Shown: one piece after another, positions 32,230-42,280 of the stretch
How the letters are laid out: every line of letters starts with the position of its first letter
Position numbering within the stretch: position 1 is the first letter of the stretch
Position numbers and translations under genes: made by a program
Origin: Argyresthia goedartella
Lineage: Eukaryota > Arthropoda > Insecta > Lepidoptera > Argyresthiidae
Assembly (NCBI GenBank): GCA_949825045.1
Contig: OX463809.1
Span: 6,413,501 to 6,477,500 of the forward strand
Length of the DNA stretch: 64,000 nucleotides
Direction of reading: 5' to 3'
The notes under the pieces: generated by a model
Seen by the model: the letters and a program-made list of their open reading frames with translations, nothing else
Told to the model about the DNA's origin: nothing
The model's database searches: none

Positions 32230-34311
32230 TCAGTTTAAAACACTACTATTAGTACTAATACTAACTAAAACTGAAGGCGACTGCGTTATAGTATTTACAA
32301 CTGTGTCGCATATATTATACGCTAACAATGTAGCTACTCGTTTTTTTGTTTTATGAGACAGGTACATAGTATCCTGAGTCAAAGTAAAGTTATGAATAAA
32401 ATTATTCATGTCGAAATATAAAATAGCATCACTATGATGACACGTTATATTGTATAGATGCATGTTCATTCTATGTACACTTTTATTTTGTTTCCCCGAT
32501 AAATTAGAACAATAAGGAAAGTTACATAGAATAAACCTGCACTTCGTCTTATTATATAAATTGAGCAGTACCTCTATACCGGTATCTAATGCACTCCGAC
32601 TAATGTTTGAGTGGTTTCCTACCATAATAACAATGGTAGTATTTTCATCAAAATTCCCTACAGCTACCTTTTTTATAATATCCTCAAAGGAACTATTAGG
32701 ACAACAATTATTTGTCACTTGTTGCTTAAGGCCATAATGCAAAAACATACCAAAATCTACACCTATCTTATCTGAATAAACTACAGTTCTTTTGTTTGCT
32801 ATTGTTCTTCTCGGAGCACGATTTGAGGTGAGTGGCGGGACACTCGTGTTGGAGTGCGGTGCGATGCACGTGCCAGCGGGCGGCGCGGCAGTCGCGGTAG
32901 CGAGCGGTGCAACGCGTGTAACGGCGAGCGGCGCGGCCCTCGCGGCAGCGTGAAGCATGACACACGACTCAGCAGGCAGCGCGACATGCGCGTCACTTAA
33001 CGGCGCGGCGCTCGCGCTGATGAGCTGTGAGGTGCCTCCTCGACGACGACGGCGACGCTGTTTCTTGGTCGGGACAGCAGTGGGCGTTGCAACACTCACG
33101 TTGAGGGGGGTCAAGACCAGAGTTTGTGATGTGGGCTCATCCTTCTTGCTGGTGTCATCCTCCTTGCTGGTCTCATCCTCCTCGTCCTCAATTAGAATGC
33201 CTACCAATTCCGCGTTCTGGCGTTGTAGTTGTAGCAGCTCAGATGTTGCAGCTCTGAGTTCGACTAACTCACTCTGTTCTTTGGCATAACATTGGAGTGC
33301 GTTTGACAGGAGGTCACGTAGATGCTGGATTTCTATTCGGGCATCTTGGAGGTCTGACTGTAAACCTACATTTTCAGCCTCCAACTCCACCGGTGGTGTG
33401 TTACCTGTGTCAGATGTGATGATGGTGACCTCTCTGGCGGTAATCTCGAAGGGAGCGGTGTTAGGCTCGACCTCAGATACCGGGCAGTTCTTGTGAAGGC
33501 ATTGTTGTGATTGTTGTGAAAGCTCGTGTACTCTCTGTAAATTTGTGTTGCTGTCTGCTATTATTTTATCTAGTTCTATTATTTGTTCTGATTGTGAGTA
33601 AGCAGTAGCCATATTTTGCAGTTCAATCTCGAGTTGCGATATTTTCAGCTCTAAATCAGTGACTATTTTCTGATACTCTTCAGTTCTTTCCTGTAGCAAT
33701 CTTGAAAATCCTGATTTTTTATTATTTTCCGGTGTCTGGCAACTGTTAAGCTTCTGTAGCCGGTTCCGGGTCTGGACAATAGCTTTACTTATTTTTCTGG
33801 ATTTTTTAAAGTATTTTCTTGTTTTTAACAGCGGTGTAGTTTTCTTATTAGTACTTGTTAAGTCATTTATTATTGGTTTTGGCTGCTGTGTTGGAGTCAA
33901 ATGAATTTGCCCGACCAGCTCATGGTACAGAGAGATATTTTTTTCTGTGTCTTCCTTAGCCTTTTGGTCTATCAGCTGTTGTATACTTTGATTTGCTTCT
34001 TGTAACTGTTGTTCAAGCGATGATATTCTCTGAAGGCTCAACTCGTGAGTATGGTAGCACTCGTCAAGTGAGTCTAACAGATTTCTAAACTGGTCTCTTT
34101 CCGCACAGGCATCGACCCAATCACTATGCAGCTGGCTCAACTGGCTTTTAAGATTCTTATTTGAGATAAGAATTTTCTCAATCTCAAGTTCACTGTCAGC
34201 TCTCTCTTGTTCATATTTAGCATTCAGTTCTCTTGAGGTCAAAAGATCTTGAAGAGCGTTGTGCAGCTGCAGTGCAGTCTCAGCTCTGCGCGTTGTCATC
34301 TTGGACACCAT
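32230..34311 (-). CDS. element 4 ORF1: coiled-coil protein with SGNH-like C-terminus
   Basis: A 693-codon uninterrupted minus frame. Residues about 15-150 and 200-262 are coiled coil; SLYHELVG (about 152) and a basic helix (TRKYFKKSRKISK) match element 1 ORF1. A KKQRRRRRRGGTSQ cluster at about 415 is a likely RNA-binding patch. Residues about 425-500 are Ala/Pro/Thr-rich imperfect repeats (VAPLATATAAPPAGT) absent from element 1. From about 513 comes the SGNH-like domain: VVYSDKIGVDFG, IVIMVGNHSN, ILCNFPYCSNL and a terminal YLSHKTKKR. The G-N (block III) and a possible block V His are visible, but the block I Gly-Asp-Ser is not. Probable role: RNA binding and multimerisation for retrotransposition. 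Confidence 0.82.
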   Translation of the reverse strand: MVSKMTTRRAETALQLHNALQDLLTSRELNAKYEQERADSELEIEKILISNKNLKSQLSQLHSDWVDACAERDQFRNLLDSLDECYHTHELSLQRISSLEQQLQEANQSIQQLIDQKAKEDTEKNISLYHELVGQIHLTPTQQPKPIINDLTSTNKKTTPLLKTRKYFKKSRKISKAIVQTRNRLQKLNSCQTPENNKKSGFSRLLQERTEEYQKIVTDLELKISQLEIELQNMATAYSQSEQIIELDKIIADSNTNLQRVHELSQQSQQCLHKNCPVSEVEPNTAPFEITAREVTIITSDTGNTPPVELEAENVGLQSDLQDARIEIQHLRDLLSNALQCYAKEQSELVELRAATSELLQLQRQNAELVGILIEDEEDETSKEDDTSKKDEPTSQTLVLTPLNVSVATPTAVPTKKQRRRRRRGGTSQLISASAAPLSDAHVALPAESCVMLHAAARAAPLAVTRVAPLATATAAPPAGTCIAPHSNTSVPPLTSNRAPRRTIANKRTVVYSDKIGVDFGMFLHYGLKQQVTNNCCPNSSFEDIIKKVAVGNFDENTTIVIMVGNHSNISRSALDTGIEVLLNLYNKTKCRFILCNFPYCSNLSGKQNKSVHRMNMHLYNITCHHSDAILYFDMNNFIHNFTLTQDTMYLSHKTKKRVATLLAYNICDTVVNTITQSPSVLVSISTNSSVLN

Positions 34312-34613
34312 GTCAGCTGGTAAATTCCTTTGTGTTATTCAAATTCACATTCGAGTAGGTAACGGCTCGGTGGATGATGCAATCTTGAGAAAACTGGCCG
34401 CAAACACTTGTCCCCCTTTTATAAACACTAACAATGATTCTTACGTAGTAAATTATATACTCTTTGGATAATGTTGCACTATATTTATGGCCTAAATACA
34501 AATAAAATTACAATTAAAATCAGTTGCCGTTTCTTTGACAGCTGACCGGCCGGCGGGCGCGTTCCGAATCCGTCGCGAATATCCGAATATATCGCGACAC
34601 ATGACAGTCACAC

Positions 34614-35085
34614 CCTGAAGTCCTTTCGGAACATGCTGTCCGTTTCCCAAAACACCCGTTCCAGAATAACAGTTTCTTTAAACGACCGTACAGCAACAGA
34701 TCCGTTTCTCATTGCATCCGTATCCCAAAAGATTCGTTTTTCATTACATTTGTATAGAGCTTACACATACCTCTATAAATGACGTAGTGACGGGAACGGA
34801 TGTTGTGGGAAAGTGACACCAAGCCTAACGTGTTTTTTGGAGTAAACCATTTTTGGAAACGTGTTATTTAAGAAACGGTAGTGACGGTAACGGCCTTTTC
34901 AGGATTATAACTTTCTGGGAAACGGATATCAAGCCAAACGTATATTTTGGGGAAAATACATTCTCGGAGACATTCATATATTGGGAATCGGATTATTAAG
35001 GAAAAGGTAGTGATGGGAACGGGTGATTCGGGAACGGGTATTTCGGGAAACGGATAGCATGTTCCGGAACCCCTGAAGTATGCCG
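34614..35085. repeat. inverted-repeat element with GGGAACGG motifs
   Basis: About 34620-34670 (TCGGAACATGCTGTCCGTTT, then CCC.AAACACCCGTTCC) is the imperfect reverse complement of about 35025-35080 (GAACGGGT...GGGAAACGGATAGC). The interior repeats GGGAACGG/GGAAACGGAT-like motifs several times. No coding frame; a fold-back or non-autonomous DNA element is likely. Confidence 0.6.
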
Positions 35086-35427
35086 AATAACAGGATGGCT
35101 TTTCATTAGCTGACCAAATTTCGAAGTGGCGATGGCAGGACGACCCTGACAAATTAAATTCCTGACTGGCTGGCCAGAGCGAAGGGCGGGAAGTGAAAAC
35201 TGAAAGTTTTAAACTGTTGAATTCCTACAAAGTTTAGTTCTACGTCCAGAATTAAATCGCTTGACCAACAAGACTAAAATTGTTCCGGTGAATTGGAATG
35301 CCATCACATCAATTCCACTTTGGTACAGTAAGAACAGAGCAGATCGATTCTGTATCTCTTGACATCTATCGACCACTTTCAACTGGACGTTTCTCGAATC
35401 ATAATCGCTTTAAATGAAGTATTTGCC

Positions 35428-35615
35428 GACCTCTGTGGCGCAGCGGTTGTGGCTCTGCCTACCATGCGAGGGGTCCCGGGTTCAATCCCCGGCTGGGGGA
35501 AAAAAAAAACAGGTCTTGGATGTTTATAAGTGTGTGATGTCGTTGTTTCTGGTTCTCACGACACAGGGTATCCTAGTGTGGGGTCAGAAGCAATGTATGT
35601 GCCTGTATATAAATG
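35428..35615 (+). mobile_element. SINE family A, copy 3 (well preserved)
   Basis: Plus-strand head GACCTCTGTGGCGCAGCGGT (A-box-like TGGCGCAGCGG) and B-box GGTTCAATCCC at 35480-35490, then an A-run, the body (AGGTCTTGGATGTTTATAAG) and the terminal GTATCCTAGTGTGGGGTCAG part. The tRNA-like head strongly suggests a pol III internal promoter. Confidence 0.88.
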
Positions 35616-35985
35616 TTTATGTTATGTTTATTTAGCCCAGCAGTATATGCCCTTTTGTCTCTAGAAATATATCCCGTTTTCAAACCCCGTATAATCGATT
35701 TCCTTTGCTGGTTGTCCCTCGCTCAGCCAAGTTTACTACACAGCGGTGTGGTAGGACGCATTTCCCGAGATTCATATTTATTTCATTGCACTCTCGCGTC
35801 ACATTTTGCCAGTGTATTTTATTTATAGCTTCGCAGGATTACTCAAAATTTATGGCGGGTGGTGAAGCTTTGTGCTCAATGCGGTTAAAATGTTTCGTTG
35901 CATTTTCCTTTCCTAACTTCCAAATAGGAGGGTTTGAGGGTCTAGTGACCATTTAAGGATAAAGTCTTACTTCAAAATAGACTCG
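35616..35985. other. gene-less stretch
   Basis: Short ORFs only; nothing recognised. Confidence 0.4.
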
Positions 35986-36205
35986 CCACCCTAGACAATG
36001 TTAGAATATAACACACACAAATAATGAAGTAATACATAAAAACAACTCGCACACGAAGGGTTCTGTACCATCGCACAAGAAGAAAAACCACTAAATAATA
36101 AATGATAAAACCAAACAAAAATAAAAAATATATGTGTTCTCTGGGAATCGAACCCCGAACTTCAAGATTGCGAAACCGATGCGAAACCGACTGAGCCATT
36201 TCAAA
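35986..36205 (-). mobile_element. SINE family C (distinct tRNA-like head)
   Basis: The minus strand from about 36205 has an A-box-like TGGCTCAGTCGG and a B-box GGTTCGATTCC (rc of 36134-36144) about 50 bp apart, then a body containing GGTTTTTCTTCTTGTGCGAT (rc) and GTGTGTGTTATATTC. The acceptor stem does not pair, so it is not a functional tRNA. Confidence 0.7.
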
Positions 36206-36261
36206 GTTATTAAGAACAGCGAAATTTATGATGATATTAAATCATGATGTTATGTGGTATT

Positions 36262-36502
36262 TCGCAGGGGCAGGCAGGGATTAAAAAAAACAGTCGCTCA
36301 TATGGGGACCCCCTCTAATTTTCAAAATTGCGTGTAGTTCATTTTTTTTTGTTGTTGCGGCGACAGAAATGCACATTCTGTGAAAATTTCAGCTCTATCA
36401 ATTTGGGTTGACCCGATAGAGCCCGGTGACGAACGGACGGACGGACAGCAAAGGCTTAGTAATAGGGTCCGTTTGGCATCCTTCGGATACGGAACCCTAA
36501 AA
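36262..36502 (+). repeat. lepidopteran repeat family D, 5'-truncated copy
   Basis: Contains the family 3' half: GCGGCGACAGAAATGCACAT, GTGAAAATTTCA, GACGGACGGACGGACAG, AGTAATAGGGTCCGTTT and terminal CGGAACCCTAA. Full-length relatives are at 43912 and 58046. Confidence 0.75.
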
Positions 36503-36642
36503 AAGTAAAAAATATGATTATAAAGTACCGCCAAGTTGTGAGTGGTTTAGCCATGGGAAAGTGCTCCAACAGCAAAAGGTCTCGGCTCAGCATAAAGTCA
36601 CAGGAAGGCCTGTGACGGTGTTTTTCAGTCAAGACCCACGTG

Positions 36643-36748
36643 TTACCACAAAAAATATTAAACAGCGTTTAACCTAAAAAAAAAGGTCAAAACCCTTACA
36701 CTTTTGTTTTTAAACAATTGTTGAACAGTAGTTCATTTTTTTGTGGAA
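36643..36748. mobile_element. MITE family F, copy 1
   Basis: Terminal inverted repeat TTACCACAAAAAA / TTTTTTGTGG(T)AA around a 106-bp body containing TATTAAACAG and TTGAACAGTAGTT. Second copy at 50002-50108. Confidence 0.75.
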
Positions 36749-36897
36749 GGCGAGTCTACGTCAGTTTAAAGTGTTGATATTACGTGGCCAGTGTTACCTA
36801 AGTCCTAAATTATTTCTACTTCACTTTTAAATTATGAAAAGGAATTTGCAGGAATTTATATTTCTTTGATTCTAACATAATATGGATTCAAACACAA

Positions 36898-37147
36898 CAA
36901 CAACATAACAACATAGCGTCACACCTTTTTCCCATACGGGGTGGTGGAGGCACAATTGTGCCCACTTTGAGCCAGTTATTCAATACTCCATTTTTGACTA
37001 GCCCATCGCCGCAGCTATGGAATAATAAAGGTTTCCTCATGTTGTTTTCAATCACCGTTATATAGAACGTCCGTAGGATGGTTAGGAATCGAACCTGCAT
37101 CTCCTGTGTGAGAAGCAAGCGTGAAACCCATTAGACCACGGAGCTCT
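36898..37147 (-). mobile_element. SINE family B, copy 4, flanked by 11-bp TSD
   Basis: Full family-B structure on the minus strand: head GAGCTCCGTGGTCTAATGGG, B-box GGTTCGATTCC (rc of 37086-37096), body with rc of GTGGAGGCACAATTGTGCCC. TTCAAACACAA occurs immediately outside both ends (36887-36897 and 37148-37158), a target-site duplication typical of LINE-mobilised SINEs. Confidence 0.9.
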
Positions 37148-37158
37148 TTCAAACACAA

Positions 37159-37817
37159 ATAATAATGATATTGCAATACAATGCAGGGGAAGAACAATTT
37201 AATAATAACATGTAAAAAAGACACGGTGCTGTCGTTGCAGAGTCAGGCATCCTGTTGTGCTCGAATATGTCTTTTAAAATGAGACTTTTGATTATAACTC
37301 TCGAAGCGGAGAGGGTTTTTCCAACATGTTGTGGCACATACATAAAACTACCAAGAAACGCCACCATCCCGTGGCGGGGGCTGGACAGAACGCTGGTGAT
37401 GGTGTTGTTGGTGTGGTGACACTTTGTTTGTTAATTATCACTACTCGCATAGCTCAACGACAGCACAAAATGTATTCGGCGTTTGCCAACGAACTTGATC
37501 GCCGGCCGCAAGACTATTCATGACAAATGTAAAGTACGTTTGTGTTGTCGTCATCCCTACGAGCGAATACGACCAGTAGTGATAGTGTTATACATATAAC
37601 GTTGTGTAGGGGCGCGCTGCGAGTCAGTTTTCCAGAATTTTCGGTCGAATTTAATGAGCGGGTGGTAGATAGAGTCCAGGATAAAGTTTTGTTTTAGTTT
37701 TTAAATGAAATTTTATAAACACAACTCTAACTTTAAATTGCATCATATAGTAGTGGTCGATTATTTATTACATAACTATAAATTTAACTCGACTAGTTTT
37801 TGGTACTTGGGACCGCA
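37159..37817. other. unassigned sequence in copy A
   Basis: Contains a 65-codon plus ORF at 37326-37523 and a 72-codon minus ORF at 37149-37367, both also present in copy B simply because the DNA is duplicated. No domain recognised. Confidence 0.4.
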
Positions 37818-37995
37818 TGCAGCAATCTATCGCTCAATGTGGAGATGGATACCCGCATCAGCAAAGCGGCCACCACGTCCGGGAAGCTGCGTGCAAGAGT
37901 TGGGACAATAAACACCTTACATTAAGAACCAAAATGCTTGTTTACCAGGCATGCGTTCTTAGTACCCTCTTGTACGGAGCTGAAACCTAAACGAT
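37818..37995 (+). pseudogene. LINE RT thumb fragment (copy A)
   Basis: A plus frame reads ISKAATTSGKLRARVWDNK then LRTKMLVYQACVLSTLLYGA followed by ET and a stop, the connection/thumb segment of LINE RTs (usual form ...vY.a.VlstLLYG.EtW). No catalytic motif is present. Repeated at 51530-51707. Confidence 0.7.
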
Positions 37996-38339
37996 ATGGC
38001 GACTTTTGACACTAACATGTCGACAAAACGTAGACCTTATCACATCTTCGATTTTCCAAAAACCAGCACCAAATTTGGACAAAATATCACTTCTTTTAAG
38101 CGACCTCAGATCTACAATAAAGTCAACAACATTCTTGGAATATTCTAAGTACCTAAATTTATATCTGATCAAAAGTAAAATCACAGACTTGTTATTGTCG
38201 ATTTCTTAAGACGACATGGAACACTTTCTTACCCTGCTACAATGAGAATAACCAAAATATTGTGTGTCTAGGTGCAGTAAGTTTCTGTTCAGATGAATAT
38301 AATTCAATTTAAACAATTTTTTACTTATTTATAATTTAT

Positions 38340-38580
38340 GACAGGACTGTATGGGGTTAATGTGGCTCAACACAGACCTTGATGTTAATAGTTTTGTAAT
38401 TATTTATTCCTGCTTATTAATAATAATAATAATAAAAAAAAAACATATTTGTATTAGTTAAGCACAACCTAATTTTAAAAGAGATCTAAAAATCAATCTG
38501 TGGGAGTTTCTACGCCCTTCCTCTCCCACAGTGGTCCAATGTGGAGAAGAGGCAAAAAATGACGTTTGCTAAATATATGG
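38340..38580 (+). repeat. element-4-type LINE 3' UTR scrap (copy A)
   Basis: Begins at the last codons of ORF2 (GACAGGACTGTATGGGGTTA) and covers most of the 3' UTR (TGTGGGAGTTTCTACGCCCT), lacking the tail repeat. Present also at 52051-52286. Confidence 0.85.
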
Positions 38581-38879
38581 CCTATGTTTAAACGATTACC
38601 AAAAACGCACCTGTTTTACTACCAATAACTTCGAAATGACTGCCAGAATCACCAGATGATCACCAAATTGTGTTCCATGAAATACCGGCTATTGTTCTTT
38701 TTATGTTTTGAAACACAGTTGAAACTTGGTATTCTGTAAAACGCTTTAAACGATTCTTTTGATTTCTTTTGATGAAAGGATTTTTATACGGAAATTGATA
38801 AAATTAACATAATTAAATGGGGCTCTCATGGAAATACAAATACATAGACCTGTTTTTTTATCAAACCTATATATGTGGG

Positions 38880-39270
38880 GTATCTATAGTTCGGTCTTTA
38901 AAAATTACTTTGAGGTTTCTCAAAAAAAATCCTCAAAGTAAATCGTTAAAGAGTCAGACCCTTCCAAAGTGGAAAAAAAATGAAAGTGTGTCCTCCCCCC
39001 TCTAACTTTTAAAGTGAGTGAAAAATCTACAAAAAATATATGGTTGTGTATCTCAATACTCACTTTAAACGAAAATTGGTTTGAACAAAATAAAATAAGC
39101 AGTTTTTAAGATATAAAACATTTATTTAAAACCGCAAAGATAACTTTGTCATTCATACAAACACCATGAAAAACAAAGTTACAACAGTTACAGTTACAAA
39201 GTTAAACAAACAGACATCCAGTCACATAATTACTTGCTACAACGGAACCCTTCATGGGCGAGTCCTTACC
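38880..39270 (-). repeat. family D repeat, inverted copy (copy A)
   Basis: Reverse complement of the family-D variant at 46818-48492: shares GGCGAGT, CATAATTACTTG, AACCGCAAAGATAACTTTGT and CCTTCCAAAGTGG. Copy B (52560-52855) lacks about 100 bp of it. Confidence 0.75.
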
Positions 39271-39763
39271 TACCTATCTTCGTGAACGTTTCGAGATCCT
39301 TTTCTCCAGGGACATGACATCAGGCCTTCTATTATTTGTCTCTTTTGAGAGATCGCAGTAGACTGAACTTTCTTGGGTACAGATATGTTATTAAAATTAT
39401 AAAAGCAGCCTTTCCGTAAAAAAAACATCTCAAATTACCCTCACGCACTGTTTTACTGTACAAATATACCTTCATAATATTTATAAATGGGTGTATAATA
39501 CTGCAAGACATATATAGTATAGCCATATTATAGTATCTGTGGTAGTAAAATAAAAAAGTGCACAATTCACTTAGTCTGATTCAACAATCGGCCACGGGCA
39601 ACCACAAAACCCTTATACGGATCAGCAAGCTTGTTCTATCTCATCAGCCCTTTATAAGGCATAAGCATCTAGGGGTGATACATTAAAAACAATTATATTT
39701 CTAGATTCGTTTTTTCATTGTTTTTCACAAAATAAAAAAGAAATACAAAAAATATAAATAAAA
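39271..39763. other. unassigned sequence left of piggyBac
   Basis: AT-rich and shared by both duplicates; possibly piggyBac terminal sequence. No gene. Confidence 0.4.
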
Positions 39764-42280
39764 CACGGTGGTAAGAATATTCCCTCTGCCTGTCTGGTTC
39801 TTCACTACTTCAGTATATATTCTACTCCCTATGATATTTAGCGAAGCATGGTACTATACACAACGCAACTCCACATCTTTCGCAAATCACTTTAGACCTT
39901 TTGTCGTTTTCTTTGGTACTACACATTCTGCATCGTTTATATGTGGGCGATTCCGCGGGCATGTGGTCTCCAACGTTATTATAACGGATCTCCTGAGCGA
40001 CAACATGTAAAGCCTTTTGACGGTTCTCAGACATGACTACTTTATTTCTGCAGATATAGTTGAGCCCAAATGACCGCCGTTTTCTGCTTGTAAAACCACC
40101 AATCAGTCCCCTTGCTACTGACACGCGGAATTCAAGATTCGACAGTTTCGTTACATTTGGGTTCTGGCAATATAACAAATAGGCATTTGTAATACTTGTA
40201 GCAAGCAAAAAGTAGAATATACGGAGCCACCATTTCTTACTCCTTCTGCCAACTGAATACGTGCTTTTTACTTGATCGAAGCGGTCGACGCCCCCCATTC
40301 TTTTTGTGTATTCCTTTAGAGCTGCAGGGCATTCAATAACCTTTTTTGTGCCGTCTTTCTGAGTTCGTAAGATATTAGTTTTCCCAATTTTCGGATGAAA
40401 CGCATTAGTCAGCATAAGGACCTCTTTAGTATCTTGCCAGACGAAGAATGCCACGTTCCCCTTCACTCGCCATTTAAATTTGCCCTTTGCCAACTTCAGA
40501 TTTCGTTTACCCTTTATAAGAGTTGGCAGGTCTTTCCTATGTCTTCGAACGGTTCCAGTTGCGTAGATCCCATTTTCGTACAGATATTGCAGCAATTCGT
40601 AGCCACAGAAGAAATTGTCAAATGTGACTATTATGTGGTATTCTTCCAGTGCTTTATCAATAAGCTTCTCCGTCAGCTTTTTGATAACATTATATCCCAG
40701 CCCTTCCTCTGATCCGTCTTCTGATTTCCCAGTGTAAATGTAGAATTCGTATAGATATCCGGTATAGCTATCGCAACGGCACCATACTTTGTAACCTCTT
40801 TTTATGGGTTTAAGTGGCATGTACTGCTTCATTGATGAACGGCCTTTGAATAGAATCATTGATTCATCAATACTTTGGGACGAAGAATCTCTCGCGTTTC
40901 TCAAACTAGCACTGCTAATAAATTCCAACAATGGTCGTAATTTGTAAAGTTTGTCGTAGTCCGCGCTTGTTTTCGCTGGCATTTGTGTATTATCATTTAG
41001 ATACAAACATTGCAGTATTTTTTTGAATCGTTTTACAGGCATCGTCTCTGCTATTTCATCTACTCGGAAACCAGGGTCAGATGACCAGTAGAGGTCAATA
41101 GAAGGAAGCCTATTATATCCCATGATTATAATAATACCTATAAAAGCTTTTAGTTCTTTTGTATCTAATTCTGACCACCCTTCAAATTTTTTTTGCTCGG
41201 CATATAAGTTTGTTTGAAATGCGATGGACTCCAAGACCTCGTCAGTGAAGAATTTTTCAAACAAAGTTACAGGTCTTATTCGGCTGGTAAACATTGGTTC
41301 TGGCATCATCGGAACTTCGTCGTATATGCTAGGCGTTGGCCGATATGTTGTCCACTTGCTTTTCGTCCAAGATTTTTCATTGCCGTCCGAGTCGTCGGTT
41401 TCCCCATCATCGTAGACATTAACTGGTGATCTTGTCGTTGGCTGTAAGGTTTGCTGAGTACCCGATGTGCTAGGTATAGCTTCAACTCTTGTTGCCCGCA
41501 TAGGACGACCACGATGTGATGATTGAGATACTGGACTAGGTGGGTGTTGAATAGGCGAAAAACTGCTAGGCTGGACTTCTTGAAGTATTGGGCTACTAGG
41601 CGGATCGGGTGTCGGTGCTATAGGCCCGTCATTTGGCTCTTCATAGTTTTCAAGAATCCTTTGAAGTTTCGCGGAACTGTACTGAACCTCATCTTCATCA
41701 GATTCTAAATTGTCATCCGACTAATCAGGATCGTCGGGGAGGCCAAAAATCTCTTCCAATCCATTAATTATCTCTAAATCATTGAGTATTTTTTTACTTC
41801 TCCTACTCATTTTGAGAATATCCTGAAACACGAATAAAAAAACATGCATGACATGCTCACTCCACGGGCAGGGGGAATATTTTTACCATCATCAATAATG
41901 ATCCACACAGGCAGAGGGAATATATTTACCACCACAAAAAAATCATTTATTTTTTTTATTTCCAATCCTAAATAAAAAATATCACTGAATACTAGTAAAA
42001 TACACATTAGGATATAAATATAATAACAAAATACCTTGTAAAGTTCCCGAAACTTAGAGATGCGTAAAGATTTATCAACAGGTGTCGAAATTCACTTGTT
42101 TTCACCTTGTTACCCGTCACAGACTAAAAAAATCATATGGCGAGCGTTCGAAATACCTGTACCAATAATGAAGGGAGTGTCCCCAGATAGTGTTGCCATA
42201 GATAAAAAAACCGATCGGTCCAATTGTTTCAGAAAAAAAAAACTCGAACGTATGGTGGGAAGAATATTCCCTCTGCCTTA
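39764..42280. repeat. subterminal repeats flanking the piggyBac ORF
   Basis: A motif centred on GGTGGTAAGAATATTCCCTC (then TGCCT) occurs at about 39765-39793 (+), 41855-41885 (-, diverged), 41908-41933 (-) and 42248-42276 (+). The core GAATATTCC is near-palindromic. Position at both sides of the transposase suggests binding sites for transposase or sub-TIR repeats. Confidence 0.6.
39822..41810 (-). pseudogene. piggyBac-type (PGBD) transposase, copy A, one nonsense codon
   Basis: A 663-codon minus frame from ATG 41810 (MSRRSKKILNDL) to stop 39822, broken only by TAG at 41721-41723 (codon 30). The next in-frame ATG leaves 559 residues (41501-39822) holding the whole catalytic region. Visible: acidic/proline-rich N-terminus; LFEKFFTDEVLESI; first catalytic Asp in SIDESMILFKGRSS; KRGYKVWCRCD; second Asp in VTFDNFFCGYELL; third Asp in MGGVDRFDQ; and a C-terminal cysteine-rich zinc-binding domain (CRMCS...CERCGVALCIVPCF). 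The enzyme excises and inserts at TTAA without scars. An internal start could still give a nearly complete protein. Confidence 0.92.

Larger units (their letters stand above)
29041..34500 (-). mobile_element. LINE element 4 (same family as element 1), nearly complete
   Basis: Minus-strand order: 5' region (to about 34500; exact end uncertain), ORF1 (34311-32230), 70-bp spacer, ORF2 (32159-29299), 3' UTR, and a TTTGAGTTTGAGTTTGAG tail (29041-29058). The short-repeat tail places it with CR1/jockey-group LINEs. Truncated relatives in the window are at 23040, 23925, 27153, 38340, 47006 and 52051. Confidence 0.9.

Noticed and set aside
32768..33289. Arg-rich and Ser-rich ORFs on both strands
   Set aside because: Shadows of the GC-rich repeat part of element 4 ORF1.
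35428..35500. Possible functional tRNA gene
   Set aside because: Recurs several times with the same downstream body; it is the head of SINE family A.
36129..36205. Possible functional tRNA gene
   Set aside because: A and B boxes are present but the acceptor stem does not pair and a SINE body follows.
37326..37523. 65-codon ORF present in both duplicates
   Set aside because: No recognisable domain and the opposite strand is equally open; no support beyond duplication.
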